A stretch of DNA of 48,996 nucleotides. Source: Prochloraceae cyanobacterium PL24a_bin.78 (lineage in GTDB: Bacteria; Cyanobacteriota; Cyanobacteriia; Cyanobacteriales; JANQIW01). The notes under the pieces are model-generated. The model saw only the letters and a program-made list of their open reading frames with translations, was not told the DNA's origin and did not search any database. Positions 9,009 to 19,056 of the stretch are shown piece after piece. The position numbers and the translations under genes are program-made. The DNA is taken from assembly GCA_028281945.1 (NCBI GenBank), contig JANQIW010000028.1:1-48996 (forward strand). Direction: 5' to 3'. Position 1 is the stretch's first letter. Each line of letters opens with the position of its first letter.

Positions 9009-9712
9009 TTGGTTACTACTAATACTCCCATCATCCCAGCAACAATGGGATAGTGACAAACTCCGTCGAAACCGGCTGCTTTTGCTATTTCTATTTGTTC
9101 TTGGGCTTTGGGAAAACGATCTAAACTAGGATTAATGTAGGCGTATTCTTCTTTCTGGTTAAAATACTCTGCTACTGATACGACTATATTATTGAGATAC
9201 CATTTTTGAAATTCCAACAGATATTCTCCATCAGGATGATTAAAATCGAGAATAGCAGCTTTCGCTCCCGGTTTTAATACCCGGTGTAATTCCACCAGAC
9301 AGGCTGGTATATCTTTTACATTTCGTAATCCATATCCCATTGTAGCACAGTCAAAATAATTATCCTCGAAGGGGAGGTTAAGGGCATCTGCTTCTATCCA
9401 AGTAATAGGCAAATGGGGATATTTTTGAGTTGCTTTTTCCTTAGCGATTTCTAATTGGGATTTGGCAAAATCTACTCCAAATACTTTTCCTTGAGGAATT
9501 TGTTTGGCTAATAACTCGGTTATATCTCCACTGCCGCAGCAAACATCTAAGGCTATATCTTCTGGAGAAGGTTGACACCATTTTACTGCCATTAGTTTCC
9601 AAACTCGATGTTGCCCTAAACTTAACCAGTTATTTAAGTTATCGTATACTGGGGCGATTTTATTGAATAATGCTTTTATGTCTGATGATTCTGGGACTTG
9701 TGTCTGTTTCAT
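8999..9712 (-). CDS. menG: Demethylphylloquinone methyltransferase (MenG/UbiE family)
   Basis: A 237-residue class I SAM methyltransferase. The SAM-binding motif is [15 protein letters not shown] (about residues 55-69). Family motifs [24 protein letters not shown] near the N-terminus and [10 protein letters not shown] in the middle identify the UbiE/MenG group. In cyanobacteria the enzyme performs the last methylation of phylloquinone (vitamin K1), the photosystem I A1 cofactor. The gene overlaps the downstream DUF445 gene by 10 bases. No good Shine-Dalgarno is seen before its ATG. Confidence 0.93.
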   Translation of the reverse strand: MKQTQVPESSDIKALFNKIAPVYDNLNNWLSLGQHRVWKLMAVKWCQPSPEDIALDVCCGSGDITELLAKQIPQGKVFGVDFAKSQLEIAKEKATQKYPHLPITWIEADALNLPFEDNYFDCATMGYGLRNVKDIPACLVELHRVLKPGAKAAILDFNHPDGEYLLEFQKWYLNNIVVSVAEYFNQKEEYAYINPSLDRFPKAQEQIEIAKAAGFDGVCHYPIVAGMMGVLVVTKWS

Positions 9713-10059
9713 CTCTTTAGTTTATCTAGATATTTTTCTGGATATTTTTCTGGATATTTTCCTGAATTATTTTTATTTTTTTACTATTTAGTAAAACTAA
9801 TTTATTTTAAAGTCTTTCTTTTTAGTTTTAACCTGTTAATAAATCTATCTACTGTACTATTTATATATACTTGATTCATACTCTTTTTGTGATTAAAACT
9901 ATTTTGAGAAGGAGTAAAGGAGTTCATATTTAGATAAAATTTAGATAAAATTTAGATAAAATCAGATATTTTTTTAGCATTATCTATCTCTTACCTTTTT
10001 TTTCTCCCTTTTTGGTTTACCTTTCAATTTAGCTTGGATTAAGATCACTTGATTTTAGC
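9713..10059. repeat. Intergenic region with two short tandem repeats
   Basis: This 347-base gap between menG and hemC carries three copies of a 12-mer GATATTTTTCTG at 9729-9764 (the third with one change), just upstream of menG. It also has three perfect copies of an 11-mer ATTTAGATAAA at 9928-9960. No gene is seen. Confidence 0.85.
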
Positions 10060-11013
10060 TTATTGCCGATTAATTTGAGCAAATATTTCCTCTAAAATCT
10101 CAGTTGCCCCTTGTTCACGAACCATAGAAGCTAATTCAACTCCTAATGATTCGGCATTATTACGAGGACCAGTTACAGAATCTTTCACTAACCTTTTGCC
10201 ATCTAAACTAGCAACCATCCCAATCAGGGTTAAATTATCCCCAATAATTTCAGTATTTACACCAATCGGAACTTGACATCCTCCCTCTAATGCCCGTAAA
10301 AAAGCACGTTCTGCATAACAACGATCGCGACTTTCAGGATCTTCTAGAAATTTAATTATATCTAAAATAGAACTATCACCATCTCGGCATTCAATGCCTA
10401 AAGCACCTTGTCCCACTGCATGAAGGGAAATTTCAGGTGGAATTACTTGATGAATGCGATCGTTCATATCTAGACGCTCTAAACCTGCCACTGCAAGAAT
10501 AATAGCATCATATTTACCATCATCTAATTTAGCTAAACGAGTATTGACATTACCGCGAATATCTTCAAACTGAAAATGAGGGAAATGATGACGTAATTGG
10601 GCCAAACGCCTTAAAGAAGAAGTACCAATCACGGAACCTTCCGGCATGGTTTCTAATTGCTTATCCTTATGTTTTTCATTTACCACCATTGCATCAGCAG
10701 GATTAACTCTTTTGGTAACGCAACCTAACATTAAACCTTCAGGTAAATTTGTTGGTAAATCTTTAAGAGAATGAACTGCAAAATCAGTTTTCTTCTCTAG
10801 CATACTTCTTTCCAATTCTTCAGTAAATAAGCCTTTATCGCCAATTTTCGAGAGAGAAACATCAAGAATTTTATCTCCTTGAGTGCTCATTTTTTCTATT
10901 TCAAATTTGCATTGAGGGAATTCTTTTTCTAACTCTGCCTTTACCCAATTAGTTTGAACTAATGCCAATTGACTTTTGCGAGTACTAATACGGACTGTAG
11001 TATTTGATGTCAT
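10060..11013 (-). CDS. hemC: Porphobilinogen deaminase (hydroxymethylbilane synthase)
   Basis: A 317-residue enzyme that polymerises four porphobilinogens into hydroxymethylbilane, the substrate of HemD. Conserved features visible are [13 protein letters not shown] at the N-terminus, HSLKDLPT with catalytic Asp85, [12 protein letters not shown] (130-141), [10 protein letters not shown], and [10 protein letters not shown] with Cys246, the attachment site of the dipyrromethane cofactor. The length is normal. It stands alone on the minus strand; the HemD function is about 9 kb away in the CobA-HemD fusion. Confidence 0.97.
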   Translation of the reverse strand: MTSNTTVRISTRKSQLALVQTNWVKAELEKEFPQCKFEIEKMSTQGDKILDVSLSKIGDKGLFTEELERSMLEKKTDFAVHSLKDLPTNLPEGLMLGCVTKRVNPADAMVVNEKHKDKQLETMPEGSVIGTSSLRRLAQLRHHFPHFQFEDIRGNVNTRLAKLDDGKYDAIILAVAGLERLDMNDRIHQVIPPEISLHAVGQGALGIECRDGDSSILDIIKFLEDPESRDRCYAERAFLRALEGGCQVPIGVNTEIIGDNLTLIGMVASLDGKRLVKDSVTGPRNNAESLGVELASMVREQGATEILEEIFAQINRQ

Positions 11014-11179
11014 AAGATAAAATTATAAAATTAAGCACTCGATCTAGATTATCGCAATCTTACACCCAGTTTAAATTTTGATTATTAATTTTTTCTAGTG
11101 AAATATTAAAGTATTTTTTTAGATTATAAGACTTTTCTTGATTCTTGATCTAAATGCTTTTTCCATTTGGATAAATACA

Positions 11180-11914
11180 ATGATAGACAAAACCATTGCC
11201 ATTACTGCTCATCGAGGGAATTGTGATCAGGCTCCTGAAAACACTATTAGTGCCCTATCTGCCGCTATTGTGGCTGGGGTAGATTTTACAGAAATTGACG
11301 TACAACAAACCTTAGATGGGGAATTAATTGTGTTTCACGATTTTAATTTACGAAGATTAACCAAAACTTGTGATGCCAATATTTGGGAATTATCCTCCAA
11401 TCAATTACAGAGTTTGGATGTGGGAAGGTGGTTTTCTCCTAAATTTGTTGGGGAAAAAATACCTTTTCTCTACCAATGTTTTGATCTGGTTAAAGGAAAA
11501 ATCAAGCTGAATTTGGAACTAAAATTAAACGGATATGAAGTTAATTTAGCCGAAGCTGTTGTTAATTTAATCTCTCAAAAGGATTTCTGGAAAGATTGCA
11601 TAATTAGTTCTTTTGATTATGATACTTTGCTAAAAGTTAAAACCCTCGCTCCAAGTTTAACTGTTGGTTTAATTATTAATTCTACTATTTCTAATCTAGA
11701 AGAATTTCAACAAAAATTTCAGGTAGATTTTTATTCTGTTTCAGCCAGTTATCTTACTGGGGATTTAATTGAATTTGCCCATAAAAACCATCAAGAAGTT
11801 CACGTTTGGACTGTCAATTCTTTAGAAGAAATTAAACGCTTTATTAATCTAGGAGTAGATAATATTATTACTGATAAACCTCTTCTAGCTCTAACACTAT
11901 TAAACTTCCACTAA
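11180..11914 (+). CDS. Glycerophosphodiester phosphodiesterase
   Basis: A 244-residue GDPD-family TIM barrel. The signature residues are present: TAHRGNCDQAPENT (HRG and ENT), DFTEIDVQQTLDGELIVFHD (ExD and HD), and LNLELK. HVWTVN and GVDNIITDKP close the barrel. It hydrolyses deacylated phospholipid diesters to glycerol-3-phosphate and an alcohol, in a metal-dependent reaction. No signal peptide is visible, so it is probably cytosolic. The frame can start at a TTG at 11138, but the ATG at 11180 places the first strand at the usual spot and was chosen. Confidence 0.88.
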   Translation: MIDKTIAITAHRGNCDQAPENTISALSAAIVAGVDFTEIDVQQTLDGELIVFHDFNLRRLTKTCDANIWELSSNQLQSLDVGRWFSPKFVGEKIPFLYQCFDLVKGKIKLNLELKLNGYEVNLAEAVVNLISQKDFWKDCIISSFDYDTLLKVKTLAPSLTVGLIINSTISNLEEFQQKFQVDFYSVSASYLTGDLIEFAHKNHQEVHVWTVNSLEEIKRFINLGVDNIITDKPLLALTLLNFH

Positions 11915-12046
11915 TTTGACAATATATAATATTGAAAAGATTCTCTTTATTAATGGATAAAAATATTGTAACTTTAGATTGTATTAAATTAAAGGCGTTA
12001 AATTTTCCTGTAAAGATAGAAATTGGGATCCGAGGTTTATAAAGAG

Positions 12047-12085
12047 TTAAGCATTAAGTATTAATCATTAAGCATTAAGGACTAA
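12047..12085. repeat. Short ATTAAGCATTAAG-type repeat
   Basis: The intergenic stretch before the PEP-synthase-like gene contains repeated TTAAGCATTAAG/TATTAATCATTAAG words, similar in style to the repeat at 1958-2015. This looks like slippage-type AT-rich repeat DNA with no apparent coding content. Confidence 0.5.
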
Positions 12086-12165
12086 CTAATTTCAAAAAAT
12101 CATTACTACACGGATATAACGTTTGATCAAGAATATATTTTTTCAACAAAAATTTAATTGAGATT

Positions 12166-14514
12166 GTGGAAATTTATTGGCTTAATAATATTAAAAAAGA
12201 TCAACATTTTGTAGTAGGAGAAAAAGCTTTTGGATTGAGTCAGTTGCAACAATTAGATTATCCTGTTATTTCTGGTTTTGTTATTAGTGCTATTACCTTT
12301 AAAAACTTTTTGGAATCTATCAATAATACTGATTCTTTTCTAGCAGATTTTCCCCTATCTTCAATATATCTCAAAATAGATAATTATAAAGCATTGCAAA
12401 ATGTTGCACAAAAAAGTCGTCAAGATATTCTAAATAAGTCTTTACCCAATGAATGGTTATCAAAATTAGTTTCTGAGGCAAATAAATTAGAATCTCCTTA
12501 TTTAATTTTGAGGGCTTCTATTTCTATTTCTATTTCTAATACTTCTATTTCTAATACTTCTATTTCTAATACTTTTTATGGCTTAATACCAGCAGAAATT
12601 TCTCTGAATAATCCTCTAGGATTAGATATAACATTAAAAAAAATGTGGGGCAAATTATTTAGTGCTCATAATTTGTTCTATTGGCAAAAAATGGGCATAG
12701 GAATTGAGAATTTAAATTTAGCAATTTTAGTTCAACCAATAAAAGAGGCAAAATCTTCTGGAATAGTTTTAGTCAAAAATAATCATTTTAAAATTAAATC
12801 CACTTGGGGATTAGGACATAGTATTATACGAGGAGAAGTAAAGCCAGATTTGTTTCAAATAGAACGTCAAACTAGAGAAATTAAATTTAAAGAGTTAGGA
12901 AATAAAATTATTGCTTATAATCTTCTCCCATTAGATTCTCAAACTTTACTTGATAATTATTTAGAATCTTATTTAGTAAAAGAAGAACAACAACAACAAT
13001 ATTCTCTCGATGAAATTACCATTGAAAAATTAGTAAAATTAATCGAAAATATTGAATTAAATTGGCAAAAAATCACTTCTTTAGAATGGACAATTTTTGA
13101 AGATAAAAACGATGAAATATCCATTATCCAATGTCAACCTAGCCTTGGAAAATTACCTAATAAAATATTGAATTCTATGGCAATACCTGAATCAGAATTG
13201 AAATTAATCTTGAGAGGAAATGGTGCATCCCCTGGAGAAATTCAGGGAAAAGCAATAGTAATTCCTAATTTACCATCACAATCTTTATCCACTTCAATTC
13301 CAAGTCAGAGAATTTTAGTTATTAATCATATTAATTCTGATTACTTAGATATATTGAGAGAAAGTAAAGGCATTATCACTGAAATTGGAGGGCTTACTAG
13401 CCATGGTGCAATTTTGGCTAGAGAGTTAGGAATTCCTGCTATTGTCAATGCTAAAAATGCTACTAAAATTATTAAAACAGGAGATGATCTTTTAATATCA
13501 GGAGATCAAGGAAAAATTTATATTTTAAATCAAATCAATCAAACTCATAAAGAAAAAACGTCAAATCTAGAAATTAATCCAGAAATTAATATCAATCAAC
13601 AATTACCAAAAACCCCAGAATTATCAATTTATAATTATCCAATTGCTACCAAACTATTTGTAAATTTAAGTCAAACTAATTCAATTAATACTATTGCTAA
13701 TTTACCAATAGATGGAATTGGTTTAATTCGATCGGAATTAATGATGCTAGAATTATTAAAATCTCATTCTTTAAAAGATTGGCTAAAAGAATCCCAAAAA
13801 GAATTATTTGCCCAAAAAATAACTAGATTAATTAGTAAATTTGCAGCTGCTTTTTTTCCTAGGCCTATATATTATCGTAGTCGAGATCCTAATATTGAAT
13901 TATCTCCTTTTAATACAACCCATTCCTTTTCCCAAAGAGGTATTTTAAATTATTTAAGAGACTCAACTTTATTCGATTTAGAGTTAGAAGCTTTAGCTAA
14001 AGTAAGGGCACAAGGTTTAAATAATGTCCATTTAATTTTGCCTTTTGTTCGTAGCTTAGAAGAATTTACTTTTTGTCAGGAAAGAATCAAAAAAATAGAC
14101 TTAAACAAACAAGATTCTTTTGAAATTTGGATTATGGCAGAAGTGCCTTCTATTAGTTTTCTTCTACCACAATATATTGATGCAGGAGTTAGAGGAATTT
14201 CCATTGGCACTAATGATATAACTCAACTTTTATTAGGAGTTTCTAGAGATCAAACTATTGATAAATTAAATGCTTGTCATCCTGCCATTCTTGATTTCAT
14301 GGAAAAGTTAATTACTCAAACTCAAACCGCCTCCATTCCTTGTTCAATTTGTGGCCAAGCTGTAGCTGAATATCCTGAATTGATTGAAAAATTAGTTCAA
14401 TGGGGCATCTCTTCTATTTCTGTTGAATCACAGTGTTTACATAAAACCTACTGGGCTATCGCTCGTGCTGAACAAAAGTTACTTTTAAATTTTGCTCGAT
14501 TGCAGATGAAATAG
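12166..14514 (+). CDS. PEP synthase / pyruvate phosphate dikinase-like protein
   Basis: A 782-residue protein with the three-part PEP-utilising layout: an N-terminal ATP-grasp-like half (VGEKAFGLSQL, YPVISGFVIS, TWGLGHSIIRGEVKPDLF), a central swivelling phosphohistidine domain, GGLTSHGAILARELGIPAIV with His413, and a C-terminal PEP-binding barrel ending in SICGQAVAEYPE with Cys729. Such enzymes interconvert pyruvate and PEP. The start is GTG 12166, since the family begins near YWLNNIK. Oddities: where the ATP-grasp domain usually has a conserved Arg-Ser-Ser stretch, this protein has SISIS and SISNT repeats (residues 116-136), encoded by a 15-base tandem repeat. The usual NPxLGxRG loop also reads SFSQRG. 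It is probably an active or modified PEP synthase, but catalysis is uncertain. Confidence 0.75.
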   Translation: MEIYWLNNIKKDQHFVVGEKAFGLSQLQQLDYPVISGFVISAITFKNFLESINNTDSFLADFPLSSIYLKIDNYKALQNVAQKSRQDILNKSLPNEWLSKLVSEANKLESPYLILRASISISISNTSISNTSISNTFYGLIPAEISLNNPLGLDITLKKMWGKLFSAHNLFYWQKMGIGIENLNLAILVQPIKEAKSSGIVLVKNNHFKIKSTWGLGHSIIRGEVKPDLFQIERQTREIKFKELGNKIIAYNLLPLDSQTLLDNYLESYLVKEEQQQQYSLDEITIEKLVKLIENIELNWQKITSLEWTIFEDKNDEISIIQCQPSLGKLPNKILNSMAIPESELKLILRGNGASPGEIQGKAIVIPNLPSQSLSTSIPSQRILVINHINSDYLDILRESKGIITEIGGLTSHGAILARELGIPAIVNAKNATKIIKTGDDLLISGDQGKIYILNQINQTHKEKTSNLEINPEININQQLPKTPELSIYNYPIATKLFVNLSQTNSINTIANLPIDGIGLIRSELMMLELLKSHSLKDWLKESQKELFAQKITRLISKFAAAFFPRPIYYRSRDPNIELSPFNTTHSFSQRGILNYLRDSTLFDLELEALAKVRAQGLNNVHLILPFVRSLEEFTFCQERIKKIDLNKQDSFEIWIMAEVPSISFLLPQYIDAGVRGISIGTNDITQLLLGVSRDQTIDKLNACHPAILDFMEKLITQTQTASIPCSICGQAVAEYPELIEKLVQWGISSISVESQCLHKTYWAIARAEQKLLLNFARLQMK
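12515..12572 (+). repeat. 15-base in-frame tandem repeat inside the PEP-synthase-like gene
   Basis: Two perfect copies of ACTTCTATTTCTAAT (12541-12555 and 12556-12570) follow a related TTCTATTTC run from 12515. They encode a SISNT pentapeptide ladder. The unit is a multiple of three, so copy-number changes would keep the frame. Confidence 0.85.
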
Positions 14515-14947
14515 CAACCACCCTTGGAATATTGGGAGAATGGGAATTATATCGTTTTATCCATTAGTATGACATACAATGGTTAGGGGGAGACAAGGGG
14601 GACAAGGGAAGACTTGGATTGACTTGGGAGATAGGTTTTGGGTTGGGAAGTGACCAAGGAAAAGAGAGCTTTAACTCTATCATCTTTAAAGACAATTTGG
14701 TATTATTTAATTTAAAGAATGGCGAGATAAATTTTGGTTAATTATCCTAATGATTTGAGATTTTTCAAATCTATCACTATGTATAGACAAATTGGTATTT
14801 TTTTTTATAACTTACTTTTATCAATAACTATAATAATTATATTTTTAACTCATAACAATCTATCTTGCTTTATGAACTAAAATCAAGTTATTTCAATTTA
14901 TTTAATAATTTAGTTTTATATGCAATAGTTAATGTTATTTATTTGAA
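14515..14947. other. Intergenic region with a G-rich repeat patch
   Basis: This 433-base region between two convergent genes has a G-tract cluster at 14585-14637 (GGGGGAGACAAGGGGGACAAGGG and further GGG runs on the plus strand) that could fold as a G-quadruplex. The rest is AT-rich. A 33-codon hydrophobic open frame (14779-14880) lacks a ribosome binding site and is not called as a gene. Confidence 0.5.
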
Positions 14948-17212
14948 CTAAATTATATTAGATTCTTGTACAACAGAAACATTTATAATTCGCCAATTAT
15001 TATTTATTAGCATTATTTCGTATTCAACCAAAAGAATGGAATCATAAGATTTATTACGATCGATTTTATTACCAATATAAGACTTAGCAATTTCCCTCAC
15101 TTTTGCTTTAATAGTAGCTTGATTAGGATTTGCTGGATTTAAATTAACCTCTTCCACTTCAATATTATGTTCATAATCATAATGAATCTTATTACGCTTT
15201 AAAAAGTTAGAACGTTGAACCCAAGAAGAAAGAAGTGGCTCTGCCAAAATAGATTTTAATTCTTCAACATTATATTCAGAACTTGTAGCTAATAATTTAG
15301 CTTTTAACCAAGTTTCAATAACTTCTTCTGCACCTTGATGATTTAATATTTGATCATCCAATGTATCTTTTTGCTGTTTAATTGGTTGTGGTTGTGGTTT
15401 AGGCTCAACAATAGAAATATTAGTTGATGGAGGATTCTTTTGAAGTGTAACTGGTTGTTGTTTTTTGCTTGGCCTCAAAATTAATAGTAAAAAACCTATG
15501 ACAAAAATCCCACCTAAACCTAACACTATTGAGGTAATTTTAAGAGAAGGTAATTTAAAACTTGAAGTGATTTCAGAGAGAATTTTATTTGGGGAAAACT
15601 GTCTAAACTTTCTGCTTTTTCTCAAATTATATCCAGAATCATCCTCCAGATTTGTTTCTTGAAATTCATCATCAAAATCAAGATCTTCTTGAATATCTTC
15701 CTCAATATTTCCATTATTAGGAGAATAAAATTTATCTTCGACATATGTTGTTGATCTTGACCTAGATGTTGATATTTCCTTAGTCTCTTCAACTAAAGGA
15801 ACATTGCCATAAAAATTTTCATCAGAAGCAAAACTATAAATTTCTTCTTGTTCAAAATCTGAATTTGTTTCTAAATTTGTTTCCAATTCTTCATCAACAA
15901 AATCTCCTTGAAATTGAGCTTGATTTTGGGAAATACCTAAGTTTTTATGATGATAATGAGAAGAATTTTCTAACTCTGTTGTTGCTAAAAATTCTTCCAA
16001 ATAATTTTCAACTTCTTCATCAGCAAAATATTCCTTTAAAGATACTTTCATACCAGCCAAATCCCGAAATTGAGAAAATACCTCTGTTTTCAACCAATTT
16101 TGAGAATACAAACATAATCCAGGCAATAAATCCCATTCATCAGGAGAATTTTCTTGGATAAAAATTAAAGCTTCTTCATCTTGACTTTCTCTTAATGAAG
16201 CAGTTGCTTTTTCAGGTTGACCTAATAATAAAGTACAAATTGCCTTCTCAAGAGAAACATCTTGATGTTTAGGCAAATCTTGAAGCATCTTTTGAGCTTT
16301 AGCAATAAACAAAGGTTGTTTATGAGAAAAACCCTTAGCTATGAGAGCATAAACTGCCAAATAAGTTCCTACAGGAGATGGTCGATGAGCTTCTGCTATC
16401 ATTAATTCTAACTGTTCTTCTACTGTTAAATAGGTTCTTAATTGTTGAATAAAACTAAGAAAATCATCAATATTTAAACCAGATCGATCGTCTCCACGAC
16501 CATCAATTCCATGACGATCTGATAGCATTTCTTGTAGTAATTTTATGCCTTTAATTCTAGAGCTGTGGCAATCTAAATCTTGAGCAATTAATTCGAGGAT
16601 TTGATAAGGACGAAGCTTGTACAATTCTGTTTGTATTTCTAACTTAATAGTAGGAAATAATCTTTCAGAAGATAATAATTTTTCCCCATTTTCTGCTGAA
16701 GTTGCAGCTAAATCGTATTGTTGTTGTTGCCAATATTCTTTAGCTTGTTCTAGATATACTAAGGCGATGATGAGAACTATATCATTTCGTTGTTGATCAT
16801 CATCTATGGAATTTTTTAAGACTGGTTCTGCTAATTTTAAGATTAAATCATATTCTGCTAATTCTTGAAGAATTAAAAGTGCCCCTGTTAATTGTTGTAG
16901 ATGAATTTGAATAGAAGGAGTATAGCGATCGATTAATTGATCAGTCTTAAAAGAAGGTAATTGCAAACTGTGACTAGATTCACTCTCATCGGTTTTCTCA
17001 AAAAACTTAGCATTGTAATCAGCTCGTTTTTTTGCATCGGATAAAATAGCATAAGCTTCATCTAATAATTGTCGTCGAGCATTAATAGCTACTTCTCCAT
17101 ATTCACCACGAGGGAGTTGGAGAGATCGATCGTGATAAGCTTGATTAATGGCTTCAGGATTTGCTTGAATTGGAAGGCCTAAAATTCTGTAATAATCTAA
17201 TGGAATACGCAC
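14948..17212 (-). CDS. ftn2: Cell division protein Ftn2/ZipN (ARC6 homologue)
   Basis: A 754-residue protein of the ARC6/Ftn2/ZipN family, a cyanobacterial and plastid divisome scaffold that binds FtsZ. It opens with a J-like domain (residues 5-70: LDYYRILGLPIQANPEAINQAYHDR, then RRQLLDEAYAILSDAKKRADY). A helical-repeat middle follows, then an acidic low-complexity linker (about 430-540), one membrane segment (ITSIVLGLGGIFVIGFLLLIL, about 560-585) and a C-terminal IMS-type domain (about 630-754) with AEEVIETWLKAK. The start is GTG at 17212, which places the J-like domain at the N-terminus as in homologues. The topology matches the family. Confidence 0.92.
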   Translation of the reverse strand: MRIPLDYYRILGLPIQANPEAINQAYHDRSLQLPRGEYGEVAINARRQLLDEAYAILSDAKKRADYNAKFFEKTDESESSHSLQLPSFKTDQLIDRYTPSIQIHLQQLTGALLILQELAEYDLILKLAEPVLKNSIDDDQQRNDIVLIIALVYLEQAKEYWQQQQYDLAATSAENGEKLLSSERLFPTIKLEIQTELYKLRPYQILELIAQDLDCHSSRIKGIKLLQEMLSDRHGIDGRGDDRSGLNIDDFLSFIQQLRTYLTVEEQLELMIAEAHRPSPVGTYLAVYALIAKGFSHKQPLFIAKAQKMLQDLPKHQDVSLEKAICTLLLGQPEKATASLRESQDEEALIFIQENSPDEWDLLPGLCLYSQNWLKTEVFSQFRDLAGMKVSLKEYFADEEVENYLEEFLATTELENSSHYHHKNLGISQNQAQFQGDFVDEELETNLETNSDFEQEEIYSFASDENFYGNVPLVEETKEISTSRSRSTTYVEDKFYSPNNGNIEEDIQEDLDFDDEFQETNLEDDSGYNLRKSRKFRQFSPNKILSEITSSFKLPSLKITSIVLGLGGIFVIGFLLLILRPSKKQQPVTLQKNPPSTNISIVEPKPQPQPIKQQKDTLDDQILNHQGAEEVIETWLKAKLLATSSEYNVEELKSILAEPLLSSWVQRSNFLKRNKIHYDYEHNIEVEEVNLNPANPNQATIKAKVREIAKSYIGNKIDRNKSYDSILLVEYEIMLINNNWRIINVSVVQESNII

Positions 17213-17458
17213 GGTTTTTACATTATCTTAAATAATTTTACTAACACAAAAATTTTAAACAATATTATTAGGAAATCCATAATATTTCCAATTGTTTTTT
17301 AATTTATCCCTTAGAAGCCAAGATTTATTGAACAGTTAAGAAAATATAACTACTAAGCTATTAGTCAAATCTAAATTGTCATAGATCAATCAAGAGAAAA
17401 AAGCTATGATAAGCAGAATAATTGATAAAGCTTGAATTTTTGCGAATTTACAATACTT

Positions 17459-18493
17459 ATGGTTTCCGAACGTAGTTTACCCGTATTTGACACTGCTTCA
17501 GTGAGTATAACGAAAGAAGAAGGTTTAACCCTTTATGAAGACATGGTTTTAGGACGCTTATTTGAGGATAAGTGTGCTGAGATGTATTACCGAGGCAAGA
17601 TGTTTGGTTTTGTCCATCTTTACAATGGTCAAGAGGCAGTATCTAGTGGAATAATTAAAGCACTTAAACCCGATCGAGATTATGTTTCTAGTACATATAG
17701 GGATCATGTTCATGCTTTGAGTTCTGGAGTTCCTGCTAAAGAAGTGATGGCCGAGTTATTTGGTAAGAGCACGGGTTGTAGCAAAGGGCGAGGGGGTTCT
17801 ATGCATATGTTCTCGGCAGAACATAAACTTTTAGGAGGATATGCTTTTGTGGCTGAGGGAATACCTGTAGCTACGGGGGCAGCATTTCAAAGTAAATATC
17901 GCCGAGAAGTTCTAGGAGAGGCCAATTCTGATGGTGTAACTGTTTGTTTTTTTGGCGATGGTGCTAGTAATAATGGTCAATTTTTTGAGTGTCTAAATAT
18001 GGCGGCTCTGTGGAAATTACCCATTATCTATGTTGTGGAAAATAATAAATGGGCTATTGGGATGGCCCATGAAAGGGCTACCTCTTCAGAAAAAATTTAC
18101 GAGAAAGCCAGGGTTTTTGGAATGCCCGGATATGAAGTGGATGGCATGGATGTTTTAGCTGTCTATAGTTTAGCCCAAGAGGCTGTAGCCCGTGCTCGTG
18201 CAGGGGATGGTCCTACTTTGGTAGAAGCTCTGACTTATCGTTTTCGAGGACATTCTCTTGCGGATCCTGATGAACTTCGAGCACCTGAAGAGAAGGAATT
18301 TTGGAATGCTAGGGATCCAATAAAAAAATTTGGTGCTTATCTTGTAGAGAAAAATCTAGCTTCTAGTGATGAACTCAATGAAATTGACAAGAAAATTCAA
18401 GTTGTCATTGATGAAGCTGTCAATTTTGCTCAAGAAAGTCCTGAGCCGGATCCTAGTGAACTTCATCGGTTTATTTTTGCTGAAGATGATTGA
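17459..18493 (+). CDS. pdhA: Pyruvate dehydrogenase E1 component, alpha subunit
   Basis: A 344-residue E1-alpha. It has the thiamine diphosphate motif [19 protein letters not shown] ending in ENNKWAIGM, the phosphorylation-loop region [15 protein letters not shown], and GRGGSMHMF. With E1-beta (not in this window) it decarboxylates pyruvate and passes acetyl groups to E2, feeding acetyl-CoA synthesis. A TTG extension to 17432 is possible, but the ATG at 17459 gives the normal [10 protein letters not shown] start. The gene stands alone, as pdhA often does in cyanobacteria. C-ending codons and family length suggest a well-expressed housekeeping gene. Confidence 0.96.
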   Translation: MVSERSLPVFDTASVSITKEEGLTLYEDMVLGRLFEDKCAEMYYRGKMFGFVHLYNGQEAVSSGIIKALKPDRDYVSSTYRDHVHALSSGVPAKEVMAELFGKSTGCSKGRGGSMHMFSAEHKLLGGYAFVAEGIPVATGAAFQSKYRREVLGEANSDGVTVCFFGDGASNNGQFFECLNMAALWKLPIIYVVENNKWAIGMAHERATSSEKIYEKARVFGMPGYEVDGMDVLAVYSLAQEAVARARAGDGPTLVEALTYRFRGHSLADPDELRAPEEKEFWNARDPIKKFGAYLVEKNLASSDELNEIDKKIQVVIDEAVNFAQESPEPDPSELHRFIFAEDD

Positions 18494-18536
18494 TAGATGA
18501 TGAATTTGTCTCATTGTTAATTTTTTTCATCCCTTA

Positions 18537-18592
18537 AACCAAAAGTACCAACTTATTCTATCTTTAAGTTTAAGCTGGTACTTCTGTTGGTT
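18537..18592 (+). terminator. Long imperfect hairpin after pdhA
   Basis: AAGTACCA (18543-18550) pairs with TGGTACTT (18576-18583). The stem extends inward as CTTA/TAAG and outward as AACCA/TGGTT. It lies about 45 bases after the pdhA stop. There is no clear T-tract, so it may be a processing or stability hairpin rather than a classical terminator. Confidence 0.5.
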
Positions 18593-18729
18593 CGGATGTA
18601 TCAATTGGGTTTTATAATTAGGGTCTTTATCTAAGTTGGCTTCATGGGTTCTATAGATTATCATGCTAGAGATCGAGACAATAGTTGGCAATCTTAACAC
18701 TTTAACTTTATTCTATTTTGATTTTTTTT

Positions 18730-18752
18730 AAGGATCTTTACAATAGATCCTT
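18730..18752. other. Perfect 8-base hairpin in the gap after pdhA
   Basis: AAGGATCT (18730-18737) and AGATCCTT (18745-18752) enclose a 7-base loop. A T-run precedes the stem on the plus strand, which is the wrong side for a terminator on either strand. Function unknown. Confidence 0.4.
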
Positions 18753-18786
18753 ATAGAGAGAATGGGGAATAAAATACAAACATATA

Positions 18787-19020
18787 TTAAAATCCTAATT
18801 TAGGATAACTATTAGGATCACCATAGACGGTTAAACATTTTGTCTTGAGAATTTTTCCTGGAAAATTTATTCTTGATATTTTCTTTCTTGGCTTTGAATA
18901 AATAAGATCTTGCCTATTTTTAGCCCTTAAGTAATCATATATTTTGGTCATAGTTTTTGTGATTAGTTTAACCATACTCAAGAATTTTATAAAAAATCTT
19001 GTAATTTGAGAAAAATTCAT
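18787..19020 (-). CDS. Small basic hypothetical protein
   Basis: A 77-residue, Lys/Arg/Ile-rich open frame with no recognised domain. The N-terminal part (SQITRFFIKFLSMVKLITKTM) is amphipathic. The C-terminus KCLTVYGDPNSYPKLGF is the only part that looks like a conserved motif. It lies 36 bases downstream of the DUF1815 gene in the same direction and might be co-transcribed. The frame runs to a TTG at 19041; the ATG at 19020 is preferred, although no Shine-Dalgarno is visible before either, and a shorter start at the third or fourth Met is possible. It could be a chance frame. Confidence 0.35.
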   Translation of the reverse strand: MNFSQITRFFIKFLSMVKLITKTMTKIYDYLRAKNRQDLIYSKPRKKISRINFPGKILKTKCLTVYGDPNSYPKLGF

Positions 19021-19056
19021 TTTATTTTTGTCTAAATACAATTTTAATTTTCCCTA

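Noticed and set aside
14779-14880. A 33-residue hydrophobic open frame that could be a small membrane protein
   Set aside because: No Shine-Dalgarno, very AT-rich, and no match to known small photosystem or cytochrome subunits; likely chance.
18730-18752. The perfect 8-base hairpin as a terminator
   Set aside because: The T-run is on the upstream side for the plus strand and becomes an A-run downstream on the minus strand, so it lacks terminator form.
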